From Thermoleophilia bacterium (GTDB lineage: Bacteria > Actinomycetota > Thermoleophilia > Gaiellales > SKUG01), in NCBI GenBank assembly GCA_025964555.1, contig JAOPYQ010000006.1, positions 62,001 to 126,000 on the forward strand: DNA of 64,000 bases. The letters are read 5' to 3'. The position numbers and the translations under genes are program-made. Within the stretch, counting starts at the first letter, position 1, and every line of letters starts with the position of its first letter. Of the stretch, positions 1 through 8,635 are shown in pieces. The notes below the pieces were generated by a model. It saw nothing but the letters and a program-made list of their open reading frames with translations, did not search any database and was not told the origin of the DNA.

Positions 1-846
1 GACGGGCGACCGCGCAAGGACCACTACCGCAAGTTCGCGATGCGCCACGAGGGGGGGCAGGACGACTTCGCGATGATGCACGAGGTCATCACGCGACGGT
101 TCGCCCGCCTGGCAGCCGCGATCGAGGATGGCGCGTCGCGGAATGCGGGAGCCGAACTCGTCGACCTCGCTGCCGAGGAACCAGCAGCCGTGGAGCCCGA
201 CGGCGAGGCGGCGATCCTGGCTCCGGACGCGATCGAGCAGGGCGAGGCGAGCGAGGCGCGCGAGGTCGACGTCCGCGAAGTCGACCCGGATGGGCGTACG
301 CACGACGAATCGTTCTCGAGCCTGCCCAACCTCGTCATCATCGACGGCGGCAAGGGACAGCTGGGCGCGGCGGTGGCGGCGCTGCGCGAGCTGGGTGTGG
401 AGCGCGTGCCGGTCGTGTCCCTCGCGAAGCAGGAGGAGCTCGTGTTCGTCCCGGGACGGCGCGAGCCGGTCGTGCTGGAGCGCCAGTCACCCGCCCTGCA
501 CCTGGTCCAGCGCATCCGCGACGAGGCGCACCGCTTCGCGCTCGGCTACCACCGCAATCGCCGCTCCCAGGATGCCCGCACCGGCCGCGGGAGCGTGCTC
601 GACACGCTCGAGGGTGTCGGTGACGCGCGTCGACGCGCGATGCTCACGTTCTTCGGATCGCCGGAGCGCGTGCTGAGCGCATCGCTCGAGGAGCTGGAGG
701 CGGTGCCGGGGCTTCCCGGCAAGGTCGCGCGCCGTATCCACGAGCAGCTGCACCGTCTCGGTGGAGCCGGCGTCGGAGACGGTTCCACCGCCCCAACGAC
801 TGCGGCCCCGCCACCCGAAGGTGACGAGGCCGCGCGCGGGTACTGA
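1..846 (+). CDS. uvrC: Excinuclease ABC subunit C, C-terminal part (5' truncated by window)
   Basis: UvrC makes the two incisions around bulky DNA lesions in nucleotide excision repair, together with UvrA and UvrB. The reading frame is open from the first base, so the N-terminal GIY-YIG half lies outside the window; 281 residues are visible. They begin with the conserved GRPRKDHYRKF segment, followed by the RNase H-like nuclease core (LVIIDGGKGQL near visible residues 111-121). The last 80 residues form the paired helix-hairpin-helix DNA-binding domain (LEGVGDARRRAML, then VPGLPGKVARRI). Between RRFARL and LVIIDGG there is an acidic, Ala/Glu-rich stretch of about 70 residues where most UvrC proteins have a short linker. 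I am confident of the family; the insertion's role is unknown. Confidence 0.95.
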   Translation, partial: DGRPRKDHYRKFAMRHEGGQDDFAMMHEVITRRFARLAAAIEDGASRNAGAELVDLAAEEPAAVEPDGEAAILAPDAIEQGEASEAREVDVREVDPDGRTHDESFSSLPNLVIIDGGKGQLGAAVAALRELGVERVPVVSLAKQEELVFVPGRREPVVLERQSPALHLVQRIRDEAHRFALGYHRNRRSQDARTGRGSVLDTLEGVGDARRRAMLTFFGSPERVLSASLEELEAVPGLPGKVARRIHEQLHRLGGAGVGDGSTAPTTAAPPPEGDEAARGY

Positions 847-854
847 ACCGAGGC

Positions 855-2219
855 TCAGCGAGCGCTGGTCGTGCGCGGACGGTCCGCGCCCCCCTTCTTG
901 TGACGATGGGCGATGATGCCCGCGACCAGGGCCGCGATGCCGGCGAGCAGCAGGCCGCCGAGCGCCAGGCCGGTGAACGGCAGGGCCTCGTCCGAATCGC
1001 TGTCGGTGCCAGCAACGAGCGCCGCGGTGGTCGTGTTGTCTTCCGCGCCAGCCGTTGCGGTGTCGCCGCCGTTCGTGGCGCCGGTGCCATCAGCCGATGC
1101 ATCCGCTCCGGCCGCGGTGGCGGTGCCGGTGTCGGCTGCACCTGCCGTGGCAGTGCCGTTGGTCGCGGTCGGCGTGGTGCCGCCGGTCGTCGGCGTGGTG
1201 GTGCCACCTGCAGGCGGGGTCGTCGTGCCACCGGTCGGCGGCGTCGTGCCCGTATCGGTGGGCGGCGTGGTCGTGCCGGTGCCCGGACCCGTGGTGGTGA
1301 CGCCGGGGCAACCCGCGGCCGGCATCGGGATGATGTCGAGCGGGTGCTTGCCGTGACCGCGCAGGCCGTTCACGCTGATCGTGATGCCGACGTACGGGTT
1401 GGTCAGGGAGCCGGTGGCGTGGCAGATGCTGAGCTTGCCGGGCTTGGGCGTGTCAGTGCCGGTGCCGGGCGTGCCGTTGCCGCTGCCCGGTGTGCCGCTT
1501 CCAGGCGTGGTCGCGGCGGGGCAGCCGCCGGCCGGCATCGGGATGATGTCGAACGCGTGCTTGCCGTGACCGTGTAGGCCGTTCTCGCTGATCGTGATGG
1601 CGACGAACGGGTTGGTGCGCGAGCCGGTCGCGTGGCACAGGCTCACCTTGGCAGGCTTGGCCGGGGTCGGATGGTCGTTGCCGGAGCCGGGCGTGCCGTG
1701 ACCAGAGCCGGGCGTGCCGTGACCGGGCGTGCCGTGGTCGTCGTTGCCGTGACCGGGCGTGCCGTTGCCACCGCCGTTGTTGGCGTGCTCGGGCTTCGTC
1801 GGCGCGGGCTTCGCGGGCTTCGCGGGCTTGTGCGGCTTGCCACCGCCGCAGTTGCCGTTGTTGTCGTCCTCGCGGTCGTCGTCATTGCCGCAGCCGTTGT
1901 TGCCGTCCTGGTCCGACGAGTACCCGCCGTCTCCGCCGGGCTTGTCTGCGCCGCCGTTGGATGCGCCGTCGGGGTCGCTGGGCGAGTTGCCCTGCGTGCT
2001 GCCATGGCTGCTGCTGCCGCCCTGATGATCGCCGCCGCCGTTGTTGCCACCGCCGTTGGTGGCGTGCTCGGCGGCGTTTCCGCCACCGTTGCCGTGCCCG
2101 TTGCCGTTTGCCTGCGAGCTCGGCGCCAGCACGAGTGCCAGCGAGATCACGAGCGCGAAGACGAGGGCCGCCAGGCAGGACATGAGCCTGGGGGCCCTCG
2201 AGAGGTGGAGGGGGGTCAT
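855..2219 (-). CDS. LPFTG-anchored, glycine-rich surface protein with two 'CHATG' modules
   Basis: This is a predicted cell-wall-anchored surface protein of 454 residues. I start it at the ATG at 2219, which follows GGGAGA at good spacing and begins a signal peptide with a long Ala/Leu/Val core. A Gly/Asn/Asp/Pro-rich region follows (about residues 36-185). Two copies of a module of about 40 residues come next (DNA about 1519-1655 and 1303-1440), each with CHATGS, TNP(F/Y)V, ITIS, NGL, GHGKH, DIIPMPA and a final GCP. A Thr/Pro/Ala-rich stalk leads to an LPFTG sorting signal, a hydrophobic span and a basic tail, the classical sortase-substrate layout. The invariant Cys, His and Asp in the modules suggest a disulfide or metal site, which is inference. 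No sortase gene lies in the window. Confidence 0.8.
   Translation of the reverse strand: MTPLHLSRAPRLMSCLAALVFALVISLALVLAPSSQANGNGHGNGGGNAAEHATNGGGNNGGGDHQGGSSSHGSTQGNSPSDPDGASNGGADKPGGDGGYSSDQDGNNGCGNDDDREDDNNGNCGGGKPHKPAKPAKPAPTKPEHANNGGGNGTPGHGNDDHGTPGHGTPGSGHGTPGSGNDHPTPAKPAKVSLCHATGSRTNPFVAITISENGLHGHGKHAFDIIPMPAGGCPAATTPGSGTPGSGNGTPGTGTDTPKPGKLSICHATGSLTNPYVGITISVNGLRGHGKHPLDIIPMPAAGCPGVTTTGPGTGTTTPPTDTGTTPPTGGTTTPPAGGTTTPTTGGTTPTATNGTATAGAADTGTATAAGADASADGTGATNGGDTATAGAEDNTTTAALVAGTDSDSDEALPFTGLALGGLLLAGIAALVAGIIAHRHKKGGADRPRTTSAR
1303..1655 (-). repeat. Two tandem copies of the CHATG module coding sequence
   Basis: Two nearly identical coding blocks of about 120 nt lie at about 1519-1655 and 1303-1440 on the minus strand, separated by a Gly/Ser/Thr/Pro linker. 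They share long runs at both the DNA and protein level (for example GGCATCGGGATGATGTCGA on the plus strand), so the duplication is recent or kept alike. Confidence 0.75.
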
Positions 2220-2455
2220 TGCGGTCTCCCGGAGCGTGAGTTGACGGATAAGGAATTGCCGACTGCGCGAGTGGCGAGCGCAGTGCTGGCTCCCGAAAAA
2301 TCCCCTGCGCGACAACGCATATCCGGAACAATTCGAACCATCGCGAACCTCGGGCATGAAACGGTGAATTCGAGCGGTTTTGGCGCGAAGGCCGTTTGGT
2401 AGGCGTTACGTCCCGCGAGCCGTTGGCGCTGGGGCAGGATCTCCCATCTGCAACC

Positions 2456-3049
2456 ATGCCCACCATGGATTGCCCCGACGAGCACGTAAGCCACGTACCG
2501 AACGCGCTCGATTTCGTTGCGGCCACGCCGTGGGGCGACGCCGTGATCACGGTGAGCGGCGGGGACGTCACGGCGGTCCGGCCGCCAGTGCCGGCATCCC
2601 CGGACCGCCCCGAGCTTCGCGCTGCCAACGATCCGGAGGCACCTGCGGTGGTGCGCGACCTGGCAGCGGCACTGGCGGCGTATCTCTCCGGCGAGCTCGT
2701 CGAGATCGCCGACCGCGAGCTCGTCGCCGCGTGGCTCGACGCCGCCGGGGTCACTGGATTTCGCCGCGACGTGTCCCTCGCGCTCTTCGACGTGCCGCGT
2801 GGCATGACCCTCAGCTACGGCGAACTGGCGGCGTTGGCAGGCCGTCCGGGCGCCGCTCGAGCCGCCGGCAGCACCTGCGCCCGCAACCCGCTGCCGATCG
2901 TGATCCCGTGTCATCGGGTCGTCCACGCCGGAGCGCGGCGTGGCAACGTCGGCAGCTACGGCGCCGCGACCGGCACCGACTACAAGCGGCGCCTGCTCGA
3001 GCTGGAGGACGCACTGCTCGTGCGGCCGGCCGCCGCGCGACCGTCCTGA
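2456..3049 (+). CDS. ogt: Methylated-DNA--protein-cysteine S-methyltransferase (Ogt/MGMT type)
   Basis: This is a suicide DNA-repair enzyme that transfers the alkyl group from O6-alkylguanine to its own cysteine. It has 197 residues. The active-site motif is PCHRVV with the acceptor Cys at about 152, preceded by NPLPIVI and followed by VGSYGAATGTDYKRRLLELE, the usual C-terminal helix pattern. The winged-helix part (SLALFDVPRGMTLSYGELAALAGRPGAARAAG) carries the Arg finger region. I chose the ATG at 2456, although an in-frame TTG at 2396 and an ATG at 2465 exist; GGCAGGA at 2434-2440 could be a distant ribosome site. It stands alone and diverges from the surface-protein gene. Confidence 0.9.
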   Translation: MPTMDCPDEHVSHVPNALDFVAATPWGDAVITVSGGDVTAVRPPVPASPDRPELRAANDPEAPAVVRDLAAALAAYLSGELVEIADRELVAAWLDAAGVTGFRRDVSLALFDVPRGMTLSYGELAALAGRPGAARAAGSTCARNPLPIVIPCHRVVHAGARRGNVGSYGAATGTDYKRRLLELEDALLVRPAAARPS

Positions 3050-3211
3050 TCGCGCCGCACGGCAGAGGCCACAGCGTCCCGAGCCGCACCGGTTGGAGCC
3101 ACATCTTCACGCGCGCGACGCGCGTCGCGTGCGTGGCCGCCTCGGGCACCAGACGCGGCCCCGCAGGCCGCCGGAGCCCTGCACGACTCGGAGATCGAAC
3201 CATTCGGGCCG

Positions 3212-3217
3212 CAGAAT
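3212..3217 (+). promoter_or_regulatory. Candidate -10 (CAGAAT) for leaderless start at 3224
   Basis: CAGAAT ends six bases before the ATG at 3224, the spacing of the leaderless-type promoters elsewhere in this window. The first base departs from TANNNT. I see no Shine-Dalgarno sequence. Confidence 0.4.
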
Positions 3218-3223
3218 CTCGGA

Positions 3224-4447
3224 ATGAACCTCGCCTCGATCGCCGCCGTCCCGACCGTCGCATCTCAGCTCACAAGTGTTCCCGTCGCGCCGGCGCGTGT
3301 CACGGAGACCGAGCTCGCGAAGCAGCACCTCACGCCGCAGTCGAGGAAGCTGCTGCCGGACGCGCTGCTCGATGCGAAGGTCGGGCGCTCCACGCTCGCA
3401 GGCTCGCTCAACGACCAGATCCGATTCCGCGTCCAGCGCGACGGCCAGGTCGCGAACTGGAAGATCGTTCCCGATTCGCCCACCGCCGCCGCACTCGCGC
3501 AGTCCAAGGCCGGTCCCGAACTGCTCCGCCAGCTCACCACCGCCGTGCGCTCCACGGGGACGCTCGAGGAGGTCTCCAACCTCAAGGGCTTCATCCTCGC
3601 CGAGGACGACGAGAGCGTGCTCTCGGGACGTGTGCTCAGCTGGCTCGACGACCCCGCCGACCCCGACGGCAAGCAGCTCGCCCGCCTCGGCGAGCTCAAC
3701 CGCACCAAGGTGGCCGGCCGAATCATGCGCAAGTGGGGCGACGGCCTCGACCAGAACATCGCGAAGGCCGGCGCCTGGAACAGCCGGGGCTGGATCACGT
3801 TCATGCCCGACACGTCGCGAGCCATGCTCGTCAACTCGGGTGCCTACGATCCCCATCGCAGCCGCGAGAAGTCGCTGCTCGGCGCCAAGTCGTGGACGGA
3901 CTACCTCTCCGGCAACGCCCCCCACGAAGTGCAGCACTCCGTGAGTGGGCCGTCGCCGACCGCCTACCAGGGCGCCGCGAAGTGGATGGAGGAGGGAACG
4001 GCGAACGTCTTCAGCCGCACCCCCACCTTCCAGGCGAAGAACCGGATCGCCGCGAACCTCAAGCCAGAGGTCTACGCCGCGCGCCTGTCGCACGAGCCGA
4101 GCTTCGAGACCGGCTGGGACGTCTACAAGCGCCCCGCGCTCGCCAAGGAGAAGCAGAAGGACTACGACAAGGAGACGTCCCGCAACTACGGCGACTCCCA
4201 GGTCGTGCTGCGCGACCTCGTCCGCCTCGCGGGCGGCGACTTCCGCTCCAGTGCCGGCAAGGCGCTCGCGTTCGAGCTGCTCCAGCACAAGAGCATGCGC
4301 TTCACGCCGGGGGTGCTCGCCACGGCGATCATCGAGCACAACGACCTCGAACCGAAGGTCTACGACCGCCTGCGCGAGCGAATCAAGAATGCCGTCGACG
4401 TCAAGGGTGGTGCTGCGGCCATCGCGAAGGAATTCGGGATCGCGTGA
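3224..4447 (+). CDS. Putative zincin-like metallopeptidase, first of a tandem pair
   Basis: This 407-residue protein has no signal peptide and no membrane segment. Residues 234-238 read HEVQH, and 18 residues further on is WMEEG, placing Glu257 exactly as in the HEXXH-x18-E arrangement of gluzincins such as M1 aminopeptidases (compare their WLNEG). This suggests a zinc site of His234, His238 and Glu257 with Glu235 as catalytic base. About 110 residues of ordered sequence after the site (HEPSFETGW, SQVVLRDLVRLAGGDFRSSAGKALAFELLQ) are conserved in the adjacent paralogue. The stop codon overlaps the GTG start of that paralogue (GTGA), so the two are probably translationally coupled. I do not recognise a named family; substrate and location are unknown. 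Confidence is high that it is a gene, moderate that it is a peptidase. Confidence 0.75.
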   Translation: MNLASIAAVPTVASQLTSVPVAPARVTETELAKQHLTPQSRKLLPDALLDAKVGRSTLAGSLNDQIRFRVQRDGQVANWKIVPDSPTAAALAQSKAGPELLRQLTTAVRSTGTLEEVSNLKGFILAEDDESVLSGRVLSWLDDPADPDGKQLARLGELNRTKVAGRIMRKWGDGLDQNIAKAGAWNSRGWITFMPDTSRAMLVNSGAYDPHRSREKSLLGAKSWTDYLSGNAPHEVQHSVSGPSPTAYQGAAKWMEEGTANVFSRTPTFQAKNRIAANLKPEVYAARLSHEPSFETGWDVYKRPALAKEKQKDYDKETSRNYGDSQVVLRDLVRLAGGDFRSSAGKALAFELLQHKSMRFTPGVLATAIIEHNDLEPKVYDRLRERIKNAVDVKGGAAAIAKEFGIA

Positions 4448-5625
4448 ACCTCGGCGGGCCCACATCCCGCCCGGTTGCTTCCCGCACCGAGAGCCAGCGC
4501 GCCGCTGCGGCGATGACGCCGCAGACGCGTTCGCTGCTGCCCGACACGTTGCTGAATGCTCGCGTCGGCCGCGGTACGCTCGCCGGCGAGCTCAATGACC
4601 AGCTGCGCTTTCGTGTGGAGCAGGTCGGAACGAACGTCGCCGACTGGAAGCTGCACGCCGACTCGCCGAAGGCCGCCGCGATCGTCCAGACCCGTGCGGG
4701 CGAGCGCCTGCTGCGCCAGCTGAACGCCGCGATGTCATCGACAGGCGCATTCGGTGACCGCTCGAACCTCAAGGGCTTCATCCTTCCCGACGACCTCGAG
4801 TCGGTGATCGCCGCGCGTGCGGTCGCATTCCTCGAGGACCCGGCCGAAGTCGAGGGCGCCCGTCTCGCCAGGTTCGGTGCAGCCGGTGACACGAAGGCCG
4901 CGGGCGAGCTGCTGCAGTCCTGGCGCGAACCCATGGCCGCCCGAGCCGCGCGCGCCGGCGCCTGGAACGGCGAGGGGTGGATCACCTTCCTGCCGCACAC
5001 CGCCCGCGCCATGCTCGTCGCCGCCGGCGGCTACGACCCGCATCGCCAGCGCGAGGGCTACCTGCTCGACGCCGCCGCTCGCGTGAAATTTCTCGCCGGC
5101 AACGGCGCGCACGAGGTGCAGCACTCGGTCACCAACCGCACGCCCTCGGCGACGTTCACGTGGATGGAGGAGGGCATCTCCAACGTCTTCAGCCGCACCC
5201 CCGTGTACCAGGCGCAGCTCGCGCGCGGCGGCGGCCTGTCGCCACAGTCCTACGCCGCGATGCTCGCGCACGAGTCGTCCTTCGAGACCGGCTGGGCTCC
5301 GTACCGCCGGCCGGGTGGCGCGGCCGCGTCCGAGGCCACCGACGCCGCCCGCGAGCGCAGCTACAACCGCTCCCAGGTCGTGCTGCGCGACCTCGCCCGC
5401 ATGGCCGGGGCCGACTTCCGCTCCACCACCGGAAAGGCGCTCGCCTACGACCTGCTGCAGGGACGCACGCTGCGATTCGTCCCTGGCCGCCTCGCGGACT
5501 CGATCATCGAGCACAACGGACTCCACGCATCCGTCAGGGAACGCCTGCGCGATCGCATCAAGAAGGCGGTCGACCTCCCGGGCGGCGCACGTGCCATCGC
5601 CGCCGAGTTCGGCATCGATCGCTAG
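4444..5625 (+). CDS. Putative zincin-like metallopeptidase, second of a tandem pair
   Basis: This 393-residue protein starts at a GTG that overlaps the preceding stop codon by three bases. It is a clear paralogue of the upstream protein along its whole length (shared NLKGFIL, GAWNxxGWITF, RAMLV, GAYDPHR-like, HEVQHSV, WMEEG, NVFSRTP and FETGW blocks). The HEVQH motif is at residues 223-227. The loop to WMEEG is three residues shorter than in the neighbour, so the candidate third ligand is Glu243. There is no signal peptide or transmembrane span. The frame is also open far upstream of the GTG, but that part lies over the previous gene and is not coding. Function is unknown; a partner or duplicate of the neighbouring enzyme is the simplest reading. 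Confidence 0.75.
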   Translation: MNLGGPTSRPVASRTESQRAAAAMTPQTRSLLPDTLLNARVGRGTLAGELNDQLRFRVEQVGTNVADWKLHADSPKAAAIVQTRAGERLLRQLNAAMSSTGAFGDRSNLKGFILPDDLESVIAARAVAFLEDPAEVEGARLARFGAAGDTKAAGELLQSWREPMAARAARAGAWNGEGWITFLPHTARAMLVAAGGYDPHRQREGYLLDAAARVKFLAGNGAHEVQHSVTNRTPSATFTWMEEGISNVFSRTPVYQAQLARGGGLSPQSYAAMLAHESSFETGWAPYRRPGGAAASEATDAARERSYNRSQVVLRDLARMAGADFRSTTGKALAYDLLQGRTLRFVPGRLADSIIEHNGLHASVRERLRDRIKKAVDLPGGARAIAAEFGIDR

Positions 5626-5629
5626 AGCG

Positions 5630-5658
5630 TTGAACGGGGTAGCGATCGATGCTACCGT
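5630..5658 (+). promoter_or_regulatory. Promoter of the VapBC-type operon
   Basis: TTGAAC (5630-5635) and TACCGT (5653-5658) are 17 bp apart and lie just before the antitoxin gene, a good housekeeping-type promoter. The -10 element overlaps the right arm of the palindrome at 5638-5656, as expected for autorepression. Confidence 0.6.
5638..5656. promoter_or_regulatory. Palindromic operator (GGTAGC-N7-GCTACC)
   Basis: The arms GGTAGC and GCTACC are perfect inverted repeats around a 7-nt centre containing ATCGAT. The site covers the promoter spacer and part of the -10, 21 bp upstream of the antitoxin GTG. AbrB-type antitoxins, usually with their toxin, bind such sites to repress their own operon. 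Confidence 0.6.
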
Positions 5659-5677
5659 GGGGCACGGAGGTGGTGTC

Positions 5678-5902
5678 GTGTCGTCGGTCGTCGTGTCGAG
5701 CAAGTACCAGGTGGTCATTCCCAAGGCCGTGCGTGAACGATATGGGTTCAGGCCCGGAGATCGTCTCGTGTGGTTCGACAGCGGCACGGGGCTCAAGCTC
5801 GTCAAGCCGATGACGTGGGCCGAATCGGCCGGCGTACTCGCCCACCTGCAGGAAGTCCCCTTTGACCGTGAGAAGGACTTCGACGGCGGCGAGTTCACGT
5901 GA
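5678..5902 (+). CDS. vapB: AbrB/MazE-fold (VapB-type) antitoxin
   Basis: This is a 74-residue DNA-binding antitoxin of the swapped-hairpin AbrB family. The sequence VVSSKYQVVIPKAVRERYGFRPGDRLVWF is the full signature; the C-terminal part (LAHLQEVPFDREKDFDGGEFT) would wrap the toxin. The GTG at 5678 is chosen because GGAGG (5666-5670) lies seven bases upstream. The last codons overlap the toxin start by four bases. It probably neutralises the PIN toxin and represses the shared promoter through the palindrome just upstream. Confidence 0.88.
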   Translation: MSSVVVSSKYQVVIPKAVRERYGFRPGDRLVWFDSGTGLKLVKPMTWAESAGVLAHLQEVPFDREKDFDGGEFT

Positions 5903-6288
5903 GTGTCGCGCTCGATTCATCCGTCTGGATCGAGGTCTGGAAACGACCGCAGGCACGGGAACTCGTCGATGCGACGGTCGCCGAGCTGGGAGGGGACGGC
6001 ACGCGGCTCGTCGTGCCGGCTCCCGTCGTGTTCGAGACGCAGCGATGGCTGATCCGGAACGTCGAGGACGAACGAGTCATCGACGGTCTCGCGGCGCTCG
6101 TGGACGAACACGAGCAGGTCCCGATCGATGCGAGCATTGCCCGACTGGCGGCGCTGACCTCGGTCACGACCGGCCTTGCTCACGCCGATGCGACGATTCT
6201 TGCGGCCGCTCGCTCACGCCACGTGCCACTGCTGACATTCGACCGCGACTTCGACGGGATTCCGGACGTCACCCTCCTGCCACGCTGA
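5899..6288 (+). CDS. vapC: PIN-domain ribonuclease toxin (VapC-type)
   Basis: This is a 129-residue PIN-domain protein, probably a magnesium-dependent RNase that cleaves tRNA or rRNA when freed from its antitoxin. The four acidic residues of the PIN active site can be placed at Asp6 (LDSSVWIE), Glu46 (VVFETQRWL), Asp97 (HADATILAAA) and Asp115 (LLTFDRDF). The length is typical. The GTG start overlaps the antitoxin stop (GTGA), giving a coupled two-gene operon. The exact RNA target cannot be read from the sequence. Confidence 0.88.
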   Translation: MSVALDSSVWIEVWKRPQARELVDATVAELGGDGTRLVVPAPVVFETQRWLIRNVEDERVIDGLAALVDEHEQVPIDASIARLAALTSVTTGLAHADATILAAARSRHVPLLTFDRDFDGIPDVTLLPR

Positions 6289-6313
6289 TCCCACGCTCCG
6301 CCGCGGCATGCGA

Positions 6314-7417
<1,104 letters not shown>

Positions 7418-7423
7418 CGCGCG

Positions 7424-8635
7424 ATGTCGGTCTCCTCGATGTTCGACCTGCCTTCGGTCGCCGGTGAGCAGGTCGCCGGAAAGCGCGTGCTCGTGCGAGT
7501 GGACTTCAACGTCCCGCTCGACGAGAAGGGTGAGATCACGGACGACACGCGCATCGTCGCTGCGCTGCCGACGATCGAGCACCTCGTTCGTCAGGACGCG
7601 ACCGTGGTGCTCATGTCGCACCTGGGTCGTCCCAAGGGCGTGCGTGACGAGTCGCTGTCGCTGCGACCGATCGCCGATCGCCTCGGGCAGCTGCTCGAGC
7701 GACCGGTGACGTTCGTCACCGACTGCGTCGGCGACGTCGCGATGGACGCCGTGCGCGACGCCCAGCCCGGTGACGTGCTGCTGCTGGAGAACACGCGCTT
7801 CCATGCGGAGGACACCGCGAACGACCCCGAGTTCGCTCGGCAGCTCGCGCGGCTCGGCGACGTGTTCGTCAACGACGCGTTCGGCACCGTCCATCGCGCG
7901 AACGCGTCGACGGCGGGCGTCGCGGCGTACATCCCGGCGGTCACGGGCTTTCTGCTCGAGCGAGAGCTGCAGCAGCTGAGCCATCTGGTCGACGCGCCCA
8001 ACCGTCCGTTCGCGTGCATCGTGGGCGGGCTCAAGGTGAGCGACAAGATCGGTGTCCTGGAGAGCCTCGTCACGCACGCGGACGCGATCCTCATCGGCGG
8101 TGCGATGGCCAACACGTTCCTCAAGGCGAAGGGCGGCCAGACGGGCGCGTCGTTCGTCGAGGACGGCGAGGGCGTCGAGTTCGCCAAGAGCATCATCGAG
8201 CTCGCCGAGGAAGAGGACTGCTCGCTGCTGTTGCCGATCGACCTGGTCGTCGCCGCAGCCATGGAAGAGCACCAGGAGACGCAGGTCGTCGCGGCGGACA
8301 AGGTGCCGGACGGCCTCATGGCGCTCGACATCGGACCGCGCACCCGGATGCTGTACGAGGCACGGATCGCCGACGCACACACGATCTTCTGGAACGGGCC
8401 GATGGGCGTGTTCGAGATCGAGGACTTCGCCGACGGCACCCGCGCGATCGCGGACGCGGTCGCCGAGAACCCCGGCATGACCGTGATCGGTGGCGGGGAT
8501 TCGGTCGCGGCTGCCAACAAGTTCGGCGTTGCCGACCGGATGGCGCACGTATCCACCGGAGGCGGCGCGTCGCTCGCGCTGCTCGAGGGCGAGAACCTCC
8601 CCGGCATCGAGGCAATCAGGGAGGCACCGCAATGA
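7424..8635 (+). CDS. pgk: Phosphoglycerate kinase
   Basis: This enzyme transfers phosphate from 1,3-bisphosphoglycerate to ADP, the first ATP-yielding step of lower glycolysis. The 403 residues show the N-terminal signature RVLVRVDFNVPL, the substrate-binding MSHLGRPKG, the central GGLKVSDKIGVL and the C-terminal GGGDSVAAANKFG and STGGGASL nucleotide-binding segments. An in-frame ATG at 7439 is a possible alternative start. The stop overlaps the tpiA ATG (ATGA), so the two are coupled. Confidence 0.97.
   Translation: MSVSSMFDLPSVAGEQVAGKRVLVRVDFNVPLDEKGEITDDTRIVAALPTIEHLVRQDATVVLMSHLGRPKGVRDESLSLRPIADRLGQLLERPVTFVTDCVGDVAMDAVRDAQPGDVLLLENTRFHAEDTANDPEFARQLARLGDVFVNDAFGTVHRANASTAGVAAYIPAVTGFLLERELQQLSHLVDAPNRPFACIVGGLKVSDKIGVLESLVTHADAILIGGAMANTFLKAKGGQTGASFVEDGEGVEFAKSIIELAEEEDCSLLLPIDLVVAAAMEEHQETQVVAADKVPDGLMALDIGPRTRMLYEARIADAHTIFWNGPMGVFEIEDFADGTRAIADAVAENPGMTVIGGGDSVAAANKFGVADRMAHVSTGGGASLALLEGENLPGIEAIREAPQ

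Noticed and set aside
2220-2455. Possible cyclic-dinucleotide riboswitch before the surface-protein gene
   Set aside because: The region is long enough for a leader but I could not fold a known riboswitch core in it.
2380-4443. Upstream extension of the second zincin frame to 2380
   Set aside because: It overlaps the ogt gene and the first zincin in a different frame. The GTGA overlap at 4444 and paralogy to the first protein fix the start.
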